Positions 18,340 through 25,723 of a DNA stretch of 32,204 nucleotides are shown here, piece by piece. Positions within the stretch are counted from its first letter, which is position 1. Each line of letters starts with the position of its first letter. Under the pieces are notes generated by a model. That model ran no database searches. It saw only the letters and a program-made list of their open reading frames with translations, and had not been told where the DNA came from. This DNA is from Kordiimonadales bacterium (lineage in GTDB: Bacteria > Pseudomonadota > Alphaproteobacteria > Sphingomonadales > Kordiimonadaceae), in the NCBI GenBank assembly GCA_002401685.1, contig NVTU01000022.1:15565-47768 (forward strand), given 5' to 3'. The position numbers and the translations under genes were made by a program.

Positions 18340-18999
18340 GTGACAGCAAATTCCCGCAGTGTTGAAACGAACCAGCTTGGTCCCCATGCTCAGCTCGAAA
18401 AAACCGTACGTCGCCATCTGGCACACCCTTTTCTGAAGCCGATCGCAGACCATACACGGCAGGCGTTCCTACTGGCGCAGGATCGGATTGCAAGCACCAA
18501 TGCCCGTCCAATCATTCTGGATAGCTGTTGCGGTACTGGTGACAGCAGCCGTACCCTTGCCGCCCAAAACCCAAGTCGCTGGGTCGTTGGTGTCGATAAG
18601 TCTGCAAGCAGGTTAAACCGGGAACGGCAAGATGAGCCGCTTGAAAATCTAATTTTTCTGCGTGCCGACCTTAATGATTTTTACCGATTGGCTTCGGCTG
18701 CAGGCTGGCAGCTGGAACGCCATTATATTCTGTATCCTAATCCTTGGCCCAAATCAGTCCATATGGGTAGGCGCTGGCACGGCAGTTCGGTTTTTCCTGA
18801 TATAGTGAAACTGGGCGGTGTGTTGGAACTGCGATCAAACTGGAAATTATATCTGGAAGAATTTCAAATCGCGCTTGAAATTGCCGGGCATAAAGGCGGG
18901 CTAAAGAGCTTTGAGCCAGAAAGCTTTTTGACCTTATTTGAGAAGAAATTCCATGAAAGCGGTCAGCCGCTGTGGCGCATGGTCGCTAAACTTAGCTAA
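18340..18999 (+). CDS. TrmB-like SAM-dependent methyltransferase
   Basis: A 219-residue class I methyltransferase with TrmB-family features (tRNA guanine-46 N7 methylation). The SAM-binding motif I is LDSCCGTGDS and the YPNPWPK motif corresponds to the TrmB signature P-[DN]-P-W-P-K. LRSNWKLYLEEF follows, as in the family. The GGVLELRSNW segment and the C-terminal QPLWRMVAKL are like the short diverged TrmB-like branch. GTG at 18340 is favoured since GAAGG is ten bases ahead; an ATG at 18304 would add 12 residues but has no ribosome site. It may be the true TrmB or a paralogue. Confidence 0.78.
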   Translation: MTANSRSVETNQLGPHAQLEKTVRRHLAHPFLKPIADHTRQAFLLAQDRIASTNARPIILDSCCGTGDSSRTLAAQNPSRWVVGVDKSASRLNRERQDEPLENLIFLRADLNDFYRLASAAGWQLERHYILYPNPWPKSVHMGRRWHGSSVFPDIVKLGGVLELRSNWKLYLEEFQIALEIAGHKGGLKSFEPESFLTLFEKKFHESGQPLWRMVAKLS

Positions 19000-19149
19000 G
19001 CGAATTGGGTGCAACCCAAGCTGTGCGGACCCTAGCTAGGCCGGCTGTGAATGAGGGCGTGGTAGGGCCCCCAATGCTGCTATATTGCCCGCGTTCATTT
19101 TGAAGGGAAATGCCAGTAACGTGGGCTGCCAGCATATCCTAATCGGATG

Positions 19150-20160
19150 TCACTCAGCGGCGACAGATTGCGCCATATTTTCCGTACCCGTTAGCCAGCC
19201 TTTGGTCAGTTGTTTTGCCATATCTGCCTCGCCGATTTTTATCAGGTTCTGAATGTCAGTACTGTTAAAGTTGGTAACGCTGATTGGTAGGCGTTCAGAA
19301 GGTCGTGTTTCGATAAACTCCAATAGACGTTTGCCTGACACACTTACAGGGCCTCCGCCTGCGCCTTCCAAAGTGAGATTCCTGTTAACCTGCCGGGCAA
19401 GGGCGAGGTCGTTGTTCATTATCTCACTTGTAAGCGTGCTTGTGGTTCGGCGTAGCAGTTTCAGCATGTTACCGAACTGTTTGCGCGCTGTAATGACGCT
19501 CATATGGTCGGGTTTCATGGCGATGACGGCCATTTTTTTCGCCCCCATCTTAATGGCAGGCTTTAGAGGCGCGATATTGCGTAGTCCCCCATCCACGAGC
19601 GGTTGATCCTTCACCCAGACAATAGGCATGCTCACGGGTTCCCGAGTTGAGGCGACAACATAGTCGAGAATATCGTCCCCGAAAGTACCGACATCCGCAT
19701 TGAAATAGCTGCCCGTTGCCATATTCGTAACACCGCAGGAAAAATAGGTTTTGCTGGCTTTTAAGTTTTCTGCGCTAATATTGGAACGTGCTAATTTTTC
19801 AGCGCCTTTCATCGTTGTAAGCCCGTCAAAGTTACCGCTGATGATGCAGGCTACCAGTTTGATCGTTGACCGTTTTTTGCCAATAGATCCAAAACTGGTG
19901 ATGTTACTGCGCCAAAATTCAACAATTTCTTCGCCTATTTGCGGCCAATCAGGGTCTTTCCCCTTTAACGCGGCTTGGCCAGCCCTATCTGCAAGAAAGC
20001 CCCCGTTCATGGACCCTACCGATACGCCGAATATACCACCCGGTATAAAGCTGCTGCCATCCTGAAATGTATGGTTGAGAAGGGTTCTAATGGCACCAGC
20101 TTGATATGCACCCTTAACGTTACCACCCGAAAGTACTAAGGCATTACTTATATCGAACAT
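19150..20160 (-). CDS. Patatin-like phospholipase family protein
   Basis: A 336-residue Ser-Asp dyad lipase or acyl hydrolase. The glycine-rich oxyanion segment is SGGNVKGAYQAG (11-22), the nucleophile is Ser47 in GVSVG, and the catalytic aspartate is Asp190 in VDGG. All three elements are intact. There is no signal peptide, so it may be cytoplasmic or exported by another route. It likely hydrolyses phospholipid or other acyl esters. The ATG has an AGGGGAA site. Divergent from a TetR gene over 310 bases, which may regulate it, while the fatty-acid-type enzyme gene at 21728 is nearby. Confidence 0.88.
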   Translation of the reverse strand: MFDISNALVLSGGNVKGAYQAGAIRTLLNHTFQDGSSFIPGGIFGVSVGSMNGGFLADRAGQAALKGKDPDWPQIGEEIVEFWRSNITSFGSIGKKRSTIKLVACIISGNFDGLTTMKGAEKLARSNISAENLKASKTYFSCGVTNMATGSYFNADVGTFGDDILDYVVASTREPVSMPIVWVKDQPLVDGGLRNIAPLKPAIKMGAKKMAVIAMKPDHMSVITARKQFGNMLKLLRRTTSTLTSEIMNNDLALARQVNRNLTLEGAGGGPVSVSGKRLLEFIETRPSERLPISVTNFNSTDIQNLIKIGEADMAKQLTKGWLTGTENMAQSVAAE

Positions 20161-20470
20161 GTCGTGTTCCCCTATCTGGTTGAGCGCTGACTATATACTT
20201 AAAGATGTTTTTAATCAATTTTTAGGAGATAAGCCGAACAGGGTCTTCAAGCGTTAGGGTGATTTCTCATGGCTCGGTGCGCACGGCAGGGCTTGTTTCA
20301 ACATGCTAAGGGGGCCACGATTGCAAGGCCTCAAGGGATATGGGGTTTGGTATCATGATGGCTTGTACCCACTGATGGTATGCCCCATACCACCCTCTAT
20401 TTTCTTTAGGGACCAACCATGCTAGCTAAGGGCTTCATGACAAGCGGTGTTTCATTGCCAGGGACCATTG
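20161..20470. other. Divergent intergenic region between the patatin-like and TetR genes
   Basis: No gene was recognised in these 310 bases. It must contain the promoters of the patatin-like gene (leftwards) and the TetR gene (rightwards). The left part has an AT-rich stretch near 20190-20230; the right part has a hyphenated palindrome at 20376-20392. Confidence 0.6.
20376..20392. promoter_or_regulatory. Candidate TetR operator (TGGTATG-CCC-CATACCA)
   Basis: A perfect 7-bp inverted repeat with a 3-base centre, 17 bases in all. The size fits TetR-family operators. It lies 78 bases ahead of the chosen TetR start, in the region divergent to the patatin-like gene, so it could control both. Confidence 0.45.
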
Positions 20471-21091
20471 ATGGCGGACATAAAAAAACGGGCTATTAGC
20501 CCTGAGCAAAAAGCGGAACGGCGCCAGCATATACTTGCGGCGGCTGCCGAAATGTTTTTGCTTGAGCGTTACGATGCGGTGAAGATGGCCTCTGTTGCGT
20601 CGGCAGTTGGTATAACCAAACCCGCTTTGTACCGGTATTTTCGGAGTAAAGAGGTGCTGTTTCTAGCGCTATTTGAGCAGCAGCTCGGTTTGCTAAGGGA
20701 CGACTTTAAATCGCTTGAGAAGCCTGCGGAGTTGGGAGCGACTTTAGCAGCGGTTTTTGCCGCGCGGCCCCTATATTGCCGTCTATCTGCGATACTCCAT
20801 ACCGTCCTTGAGCGTGATCTCACCTATGATGAAGCACTGGCTTTCAAGCAGCAGCTTAAAAGCCAGACAGCTGAAATTTCCAAGCAGCTTGCCTCGTGGA
20901 TGGAAACGGATGACACCGAATGGGTGGTCAATCGTGTGTTGCAATTGCAGCATGCAGTAATTGGTGTTTGGCATATGAGCCATCCCGTGGGCGCAGTAAA
21001 AAAAGTGCTCGAACGGGACGACATGGCAGTATTTCGAAGCAACTTTGAAGAAACCCTGGCACAGCATATCACTACCATTATTCGGACCTGA
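20471..21091 (+). CDS. TetR/AcrR family transcriptional regulator
   Basis: A 206-residue regulator. The N-terminal DNA-binding domain has AERRQHILAAAAEMF, then VASAVGITKPALYRYF as recognition helix, then RSKEVLFLALFE. The C-terminal part is helical and unassigned. ATG at 20471 is favoured because AGGGACC precedes it by several bases and the family normally starts close to the helix-turn-helix; an upstream start would add eight residues. It is 119 bases ahead of the MarR-type regulator gene on the same strand, so two regulators stand together ahead of a crotonase gene. Ligand unknown. Confidence 0.9.
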   Translation: MADIKKRAISPEQKAERRQHILAAAAEMFLLERYDAVKMASVASAVGITKPALYRYFRSKEVLFLALFEQQLGLLRDDFKSLEKPAELGATLAAVFAARPLYCRLSAILHTVLERDLTYDEALAFKQQLKSQTAEISKQLASWMETDDTEWVVNRVLQLQHAVIGVWHMSHPVGAVKKVLERDDMAVFRSNFEETLAQHITTIIRT

Positions 21092-21173
21092 CGCTAGGCA
21101 GGGTGTCTGCAGTAATTTTTTCGATTTCAAAATTTGTTTTACATGTCCCTTGCCATTCCATAAAAATAAACTA

Positions 21174-21187
21174 CTTCGTATACGAAG
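21174..21187. promoter_or_regulatory. Perfect 14-bp palindrome upstream of the MarR gene
   Basis: CTTCGTATACGAAG is its own reverse complement with no spacer, centred 30 bases before the marR-like GTG start. Its size, symmetry and position match the operators of MarR-family dimers, most of which autoregulate. Partner promoter elements are not clear. Confidence 0.55.
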
Positions 21188-21210
21188 CAAATTATAGGAA
21201 ACGAAAATTG

Positions 21211-21699
21211 GTGTCGAACCCTCGCATTTTTCACTTGCTGCACCTTAGCCACAAAGCTCTGTTTCGGGCCGCAGACAAATCGTTGGTTTCGCGCTTTGGC
21301 ATAACCGCCGCGCAACACGGTGCCTTGATGTATGTTGGCGAAAATGAAGGTAGTCCAATGAGCGCGATGGCGCGTGCGCTTGGTCTACGGGCCGCCGCTG
21401 CATCAACGCTGGTGGACCGCATGGAGAAGAAAGGCCTGATGGAACGAAAAACGGATCCGCAAGATGGTCGCGCGTTTGCGTTACACCTGAAACCACAGGG
21501 CCGGGGTATATTGAACGAAACCGGTAGCTTGATCCCACAGTTAAATGCCGCCTTACTTGAAGGATACACCACCGAAGAAAGACGGCTTTTTGCAGGCTTC
21601 TTCAAGAACATTATTGAACGCGCGAATGAATTTGAGGCTACTGAGCTGACGCAGCCTACTGCGGAAAATACAGTGACCGCGACTGAATTAGCAGATTAA
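21211..21699 (+). CDS. MarR family transcriptional regulator
   Basis: A 162-residue winged helix-turn-helix dimer protein. The N-terminal helix (IFHLLHLSHKALFRAADKSL) is a dimerisation helix. The DNA-binding part is at about 32-95, with MSAMARALGLRAAAASTLVDRMEKKGLMERKTDPQDGRA as helix-turn-helix plus wing with the family's DxRA-type motif. GTG at 21211 is preferred; TAGGAA lies ten bases ahead, and the reading frame further upstream encodes an unlikely N-terminus. The crotonase gene follows in 28 bases, so both may be one operon, probably sensing an acyl-CoA or aromatic acid, which is an inference. Confidence 0.85.
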   Translation: MSNPRIFHLLHLSHKALFRAADKSLVSRFGITAAQHGALMYVGENEGSPMSAMARALGLRAAAASTLVDRMEKKGLMERKTDPQDGRAFALHLKPQGRGILNETGSLIPQLNAALLEGYTTEERRLFAGFFKNIIERANEFEATELTQPTAENTVTATELAD

Positions 21700-21727
21700 A
21701 GAATAACCTGACCAAAGGACCAATAGA

Positions 21728-22492
21728 ATGACAGACCCGCTATTAACCGAGATAAAAGACCGAATTCTCACGATCACTTTTAATCGGCCAGAGAAGAAAA
21801 ACGCAATTACGCAGGCTATGTACGGCGCCGCCGCCGCCGCGATTAATGATGCAAATACGAATGCGGATGTACGCGCTATCATTTTTACAGGCGCGGGCAG
21901 TGCATTCACTGCAGGGAATGATCTGCTTGACTTTCAGGCACAGTCCGGCGGCCGCCAAGACGGCGAAATGCCTGTACACCAGTTCTTGCGGTCCTTGATT
22001 ACAGCGGAAAAGCCTTTGGTAGCCGCGGTAAACGGTTTCGGGGTGGGCGTTGGTTTCACCATGCTGCTTCACTGCGACTTTGTATATATGGCTGAGGATG
22101 CCTGGATATCAGCGCCGTTTGTGGATTTGGCGTTAGTGCCTGAAGCCGCTTCTTCAAAATTATTGCCTGCACGTGTTGGGCAGTTGCGGGCAGCTGAGAT
22201 AGTCATGCTGGGCAAACGCGTTACTGCCGCTGAAGCGTTAGAAATGGGGCTTGCTACCAGCGTAGTTGCGGCTGACGAATTAAGGGATACAGCGCAAAAG
22301 ACAGCCTTGCAGTTAGCGTCCAAAGCGCCTGCGTCCCTTGCTCAGAGCAAGGCCTTAATGCGCGGCGATAAAGATGAGCTGTTTGCGCAAATGGTCCTTG
22401 AGAACGAGTGTTTTGGTAAGCAGTTGCAGTCCCCTGAAGTGGCGGAAGCAATTACTGCATTCCTCGAAAAGCGTGCGCCTGTTTTTGCGTAG
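21728..22492 (+). CDS. Enoyl-CoA hydratase/isomerase family protein (ECI2-like)
   Basis: A 254-residue crotonase. The oxyanion-hole segment is FTAGNDLLDF (60-69), and the second is VNGFGVGVGFTMLLHCDF (101-118). The first catalytic glutamate position of true hydratases is occupied by a non-acidic residue here, while Glu139 in VPEAASS matches the single catalytic glutamate of delta3,delta2-enoyl-CoA isomerases. SGND/AGND with SPEG/VPEA resembles the ECI2 (PECI) group. It likely acts in breakdown of unsaturated fatty acids, in the cytoplasm. AAAGGA precedes the ATG by eight to ten bases. Operon with the MarR gene. Confidence 0.85.
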   Translation: MTDPLLTEIKDRILTITFNRPEKKNAITQAMYGAAAAAINDANTNADVRAIIFTGAGSAFTAGNDLLDFQAQSGGRQDGEMPVHQFLRSLITAEKPLVAAVNGFGVGVGFTMLLHCDFVYMAEDAWISAPFVDLALVPEAASSKLLPARVGQLRAAEIVMLGKRVTAAEALEMGLATSVVAADELRDTAQKTALQLASKAPASLAQSKALMRGDKDELFAQMVLENECFGKQLQSPEVAEAITAFLEKRAPVFA

Positions 22493-22509
22493 CCTGAGGT
22501 CTTGAATTT

Positions 22510-22554
22510 CTCCCCATGATGGGCCACTTTCTAAAGGGGAACTATCATGGGGAG
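22510..22554 (+). promoter_or_regulatory. Leader inverted repeat covering the ribosome binding site of the small glycine-zipper gene
   Basis: CTCCCCATGAT (22510-22520) and ATCATGGGGAG (22544-22554) are perfect 11-base complements. The right arm contains GGGGAG, six bases ahead of the ATG at 22561, so the hairpin would hide the ribosome binding site. A second AGGGGA (22534-22539) inside the loop could compete for the TCCCC arm. This could be a translational switch or the end of the upstream transcript. Confidence 0.5.
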
Positions 22555-22560
22555 ATCACT

Positions 22561-22758
22561 ATGTCTGAAAATGAACCGGACGACGAAAACGAACAAAGTT
22601 CCAAAAGTAGAATTAAGCCTCAGAGTATGGGGGTCGGTTTAGCACTGGGCGTAGCCCTGGGTGTCGCCTTGGATAATTTGGCTATTGGCATAGCGCTGGG
22701 CGTAGTCTTTGGTGTTGCCCATGGGTTGAAATCTTCGAGTAAGTCCGAGGACGACTAA
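22561..22758 (+). CDS. Small glycine-zipper membrane protein (65 aa)
   Basis: A 65-residue protein with a charged, acidic N-terminal tail (residues 1-20), a glycine-rich hydrophobic centre (GVGLALGVALGVALDNLAIGIALGV split by an aspartate-asparagine) and a basic/acidic end (KSSSKSEDD). The repeated G-x-x-x-G/A spacing is that of glycine-zipper small membrane proteins. Two short membrane-spanning or inserting helices are plausible. I know of no defined function for this sequence. The start at 22561 is chosen because GGGGAG is six bases ahead; a longer frame lacks such a site. It follows the crotonase gene by 68 bases. Confidence 0.7.
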   Translation: MSENEPDDENEQSSKSRIKPQSMGVGLALGVALGVALDNLAIGIALGVVFGVAHGLKSSSKSEDD

Positions 22759-22820
22759 GCCCACAGCTGCGAAACTGTAGGCTAAATCAGCGGTAAAGCT
22801 TTGGTAATGAATGCGCGTAC

Positions 22821-23036
22821 TCACTCAGGATAACTGAACACGCTTTCAAGCGGCTCACCAAAATGGCGGGCGATTTTGAACGCGACTTCGAGGGACGGCG
22901 AATACCGTCCGGCTTCTATTGCCATTATGGTTTGCCGCGTCACGCCCACATGGTCTGCCAGCTGCTGCTGGGTCATCTCATCCATCATAAAGCGCATCCG
23001 CCTCACATTATTTGTAATGTTGGTTTTTGCCATCAT
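22821..23036 (-). CDS. Short XRE family helix-turn-helix regulator
   Basis: A 71-residue protein made almost only of a Cro/CI-type helix-turn-helix: MTQQQLADHVGVTRQTIMAIEAGRYSPSLEVAFKIARHFG at residues 21-60, then EPLESVFSYPE. It is like YozG-type single-domain regulators that often accompany small membrane proteins. It starts within the stop of the membrane-protein gene (ATGATG overlap), so the two are translationally coupled. Either of two adjacent ATGs may be the start. It probably controls its own operon. Confidence 0.88.
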   Translation of the reverse strand: MMAKTNITNNVRRMRFMMDEMTQQQLADHVGVTRQTIMAIEAGRYSPSLEVAFKIARHFGEPLESVFSYPE

Positions 23037-23476
23037 CCACCGATCCTGTGGAGTACAATTTCAGTGCCGTGGCGTACAACCCACGCCGCGTTCAACAGCA
23101 AAAGCATCACGGCGAACAGGACTGTTATATCAAGGGCAGACACTAAAATAACCTGGGAGACAAGCGCCGTGCCAATGGCGCCCACAAGCCCCACTGTTAG
23201 AAACAACAAGCTGAAGTGACTGGCTTTGTATTTTATAAGCACATCGCGCTCGTCGATCTCAACGGCCCCTTTGTTCCGTTTAGCGACATAGCCAGCGATA
23301 ATTTCCACGACAGCGGATATGATGATGACTTTCAGGCAAACATATTCGAGCCCGGCGTGCGATGTAATGATCCCGTCGCTTATGGTAAGTAAGCCGGGCA
23401 GGGAGCTCGCGAGGTAAAAGGCGATCAGGGCAGAGCCTAGTGTCATTATCCATGCGGTTTTTTCGTGTTTGGTCAC
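23033..23476 (-). CDS. Multi-pass membrane protein paired with the XRE regulator
   Basis: A 147-residue protein with about four hydrophobic helices (LGSALIAFYLASSLPGLL, VCLKVIIISAVVEIIAGYV, LLFLTVGLVGAIGTALV and ITVLFAVMLLLLN). A conserved acidic segment, AVEIDERDVLIKYKA, sits in the central loop; the DERD element is reminiscent of DUF2178-like small membrane proteins. The GTG at 23476 is chosen because GAAGGAAC is six bases ahead and it leaves the promoter-like palindrome outside the gene; an ATG at 23551 would add 25 residues. Coupled with the XRE gene by a four-base overlap. Function unknown. Confidence 0.7.
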   Translation of the reverse strand: MTKHEKTAWIMTLGSALIAFYLASSLPGLLTISDGIITSHAGLEYVCLKVIIISAVVEIIAGYVAKRNKGAVEIDERDVLIKYKASHFSLLFLTVGLVGAIGTALVSQVILVSALDITVLFAVMLLLLNAAWVVRHGTEIVLHRIGG

Positions 23477-23796
23477 CGGAAGTTCCTTCGTTGGTTGGGC
23501 AGCGTTCCTCAGCGTGTATTCTTGTGATGACCTGTATGTTGTGTTTGACATACTTAATGTCAATAATTTTTAACATAAAGTTCTAAAATATTTACATTAG
23601 CGGAGCTTTGCGTAGCAGGAAGGTATTTTTGATAGTTTTTAATTTATTTAATATCTATGGTCCTGTCGACATATGAGAACGAGCGAAAACGAACCGAGTT
23701 GGTACTATCCGGATGACCGCCAAAGCCTATGGGAATTGGCGGGCTAATACGACGAGTGCTTTTGAGAGTTCCTGAGCAACAGTTGAAAGGTTTCCC
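23477..23796. other. Divergent intergenic region between the membrane protein/XRE pair and the MFS gene
   Basis: The 320 bases are partly AT-rich (23575-23665) and hold no convincing gene. A 24-codon open frame (23673-23747) lacks a ribosome site. The left part has the inverted repeat at 23545-23563, whose TTGACA could be a -35 element for the leftward operon. The right part should carry the MFS promoter. Confidence 0.5.
23545..23563. promoter_or_regulatory. Candidate XRE operator/promoter TTGACAT-5-ATGTCAA
   Basis: TTGACAT (23545-23551) and ATGTCAA (23557-23563) form a perfect 7-bp inverted repeat with a 5-base centre. On the minus strand its TTGACA is a consensus -35 with a weak AACATA 17 bases further on. 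It lies 68 bases upstream of the chosen membrane-protein start, a natural place for autoregulation by the small XRE protein. Confidence 0.5.
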
Positions 23797-25107
23797 GTGG
23801 CAAAGCAGCCCAACCCGCAAAAAAACAAACCGAGCTCAGTCTCTAAGCTTGGGCAGCCTCTCGGTACAGAAGCGAACAACGGCGTGGGACCGGAGTTGAA
23901 CTCCAGCTCAGGAATGCCAAACTATTGGAAGAGCCCGGAAGCCTGTTTGCTGGTAATGGCTGCATCGGCACCCTTTGCTTTTGCAATTTGGATGGCGCTA
24001 CTGAACAATTTTACAGTCGAAATTGCAGGGTTCACCGGGCGAGAGATTGGGATATTGCAGAGCCTGCGAGAAGTGCCCGGATTTTTGGCATTCACAGCGG
24101 TATTTATTTTGCTGGCTTTACGGGAACAGGTTTTTGCTATTTTTTCACTTGCTGTACTGGGGCTTGGCGTTGCGGTAACCGGCATTTTTCCTAGCGAGTA
24201 CGGGCTCTATTTCACTACAGTTCTGATGTCGGTAGGCTTTCATTATTTCGAGACTATCCAGATGTCGCTGACTTTGCAGTGGCTGCCCAAAGAGCGTGCA
24301 CCGACAGCGATGGGCCAACAGATATCAGCAAAATCAGTGGCGTCAATTGCGGCGTACGGGATGTTATGGCTTGCGCTTGAGGTGCTCGGCGTTTCCTACG
24401 CATGGCTTTATGCCATTGGCGGCACCATGACGATTGCGGCCGCTTTTTTCTTGTGGGTGAATTTCCCGCGTATCGACGGTCATACACCACAACACAAAAA
24501 AATTATCCTGCGCAAACGCTATTGGTTGTTTTACGCGCTGACATTCATGGGCGGGGCCCGCCGGCAAATATTTGTTGTATTCGCAGGCTTTCTTTTGGTG
24601 TCTGTGTTTGGATATTCGGCGGCAGAGATAAGCGGCCTTTACCTTCTTAACTACCTGGTCACCAGCTTTTTAGCGCCAAAGCTTGGAGGCTTGATTAGCA
24701 AGTTTGGCGAGCGACGAGCATTAATTTTCGAATATGTTGGTCTAATTTTGGTATTCGTTGGTTACGCTTTAACGGAACGGGCTGAAGTGGCTGCGGCCCT
24801 TTATGTACTTGATCATCTATTTTTTTCGTTCGCGATTGCGCAGCGGAGTTACCTGCAGAAAATTGCCGATCCAAAGGACATTGCAGCGACCACAAGCGTT
24901 AGCTTCTCCATCAACCATATTGCCGCCGTGGTAATTCCGTGGGTGTTTGGTGCATTCCTGTGGGTACATTCTCCGGCATGGGTATTTTATGCTGGCGCCA
25001 TTATGGCGGCTATTTCACTTATACTTTCTTTCTTGATGCCGCGTTTTCCGGCTCCTGGAAATGAGTACATCAAGCGAGCGAAAAAAACACCACAACCTGC
25101 GGAGTAG
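23797..25107 (+). CDS. MFS family transporter
   Basis: A 436-residue transporter with about 11-12 hydrophobic helices. The first 40 residues are polar, a cytoplasmic tail rich in Asn, Gln, Ser and Pro. Membrane segments begin at about residue 50 (ACLLVMAASAPFAFAIWMALL). The LNNFTVEIAGFTGREIGILQSLREVPG segment and ALREQVFAIF resemble MFS helix 2-3 loop elements. Substrate unknown; the family includes drug and metabolite transporters. The GTG start is preceded by GAAAGG. It is divergent from the membrane protein/XRE operon and 104 bases ahead of the globin gene on the same strand. Confidence 0.82.
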   Translation: MAKQPNPQKNKPSSVSKLGQPLGTEANNGVGPELNSSSGMPNYWKSPEACLLVMAASAPFAFAIWMALLNNFTVEIAGFTGREIGILQSLREVPGFLAFTAVFILLALREQVFAIFSLAVLGLGVAVTGIFPSEYGLYFTTVLMSVGFHYFETIQMSLTLQWLPKERAPTAMGQQISAKSVASIAAYGMLWLALEVLGVSYAWLYAIGGTMTIAAAFFLWVNFPRIDGHTPQHKKIILRKRYWLFYALTFMGGARRQIFVVFAGFLLVSVFGYSAAEISGLYLLNYLVTSFLAPKLGGLISKFGERRALIFEYVGLILVFVGYALTERAEVAAALYVLDHLFFSFAIAQRSYLQKIADPKDIAATTSVSFSINHIAAVVIPWVFGAFLWVHSPAWVFYAGAIMAAISLILSFLMPRFPAPGNEYIKRAKKTPQPAE

Positions 25108-25211
25108 ACACACGCGGTTGGGCCGGTCTGGTCATGTTTATTTAAGGCTTCTCACATAAAGTATCCTTCATCTTGTGTGCCGAGTCCCCTGTAATCATAA
25201 GGACCAATTTC

Positions 25212-25634
25212 ATGACCCCTGATGACGTGGCAAAACTGCAATATTCCTTTGGCCAGATGGTGCCCAAAAAAGACGAAATAGCAAAAGTGTTTTATGAAAG
25301 GTTATTTGAAGTGGCGCCTGCCGTGCGGCCGCTCTTTAAAGGCTCTATCGAGGAGCAAGGCCAGAAATTGGTGATGGCGCTCCGGCAGATTGTACTGTCC
25401 CTGAAACAGCCGAACGAGCTGACCACTTTTCTAAAAGGGCTCGGCGAGCGGCATGTCGGTTACGGAGCGGTCGCGGCTCATTACGATGTGGTGGGCGGCG
25501 TGCTCTTGTGGACATTTGAGAATGTGATGGGCAATGATTTTACGCCTGAGCTCAAAGAACTTTGGGGCGGCGCTTACGGCGTGATCTCGGCCGCTATGCA
25601 GGAAGCAGCGGCTTCCCTTGAACCCGCGGAATGA
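25212..25634 (+). CDS. Single-domain bacterial globin (Vitreoscilla hemoglobin-like)
   Basis: A 140-residue haem protein. Phe42 (CD1) in RPLFKG, Gln49 (near E7) in EEQGQKL and the proximal histidine His81 (F8) in GERHVGYG are in place. AVAAHYDVVGGVLLW and AWG-like LWGGAYGVISA match the Vitreoscilla hemoglobin and flavohemoglobin globin domain. There is no reductase domain. It likely binds oxygen or detoxifies NO, in the cytoplasm. The ATG at 25212 has AAGGA eight bases upstream; an earlier GTG would add 13 residues not normal for the family. Confidence 0.88.
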   Translation: MTPDDVAKLQYSFGQMVPKKDEIAKVFYERLFEVAPAVRPLFKGSIEEQGQKLVMALRQIVLSLKQPNELTTFLKGLGERHVGYGAVAAHYDVVGGVLLWTFENVMGNDFTPELKELWGGAYGVISAAMQEAAASLEPAE

Positions 25635-25667
25635 TTTTCTTGCCGACGCAAACCTAGCCTGCATTGC

Positions 25668-25702
25668 CCTTTCAATCTGGTCTGTTATACCAGATTGAAA
25701 GG
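25668..25702. repeat. 14-bp perfect inverted repeat upstream of the amgK-like gene
   Basis: CCTTTCAATCTGGT (25668-25681) and ACCAGATTGAAAGG (25689-25702) are perfect complements with a 7-base loop. No T-run follows on either strand, so it is a poor intrinsic terminator. It ends 21 bases before the kinase start and could be an operator or a leader hairpin. Confidence 0.6.
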
Positions 25703-25723
25703 CGATGCGGTGAGGAGTGCTGA

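Noticed and set aside
19011-19025. TTGGGT-GCA-ACCCAA hairpin after the TrmB-like gene
   Set aside because: Only 6 bp with a 3-base loop and no T-run; too weak to call a terminator.
21174-21187. Similarity of CTTCGTATACGAAG to the arms of loxP
   Set aside because: loxP arms are separated by an 8-base spacer and are longer. Here the halves are fused without spacer, and no recombinase or phage gene is near. A MarR operator is the simpler reading.
23673-23747. 24-codon open frame before the MFS gene (MRTSENEPSWYYPDD...)
   Set aside because: Short, no ribosome binding site and no similarity I recognise; could be a leader peptide but there is nothing to support it.
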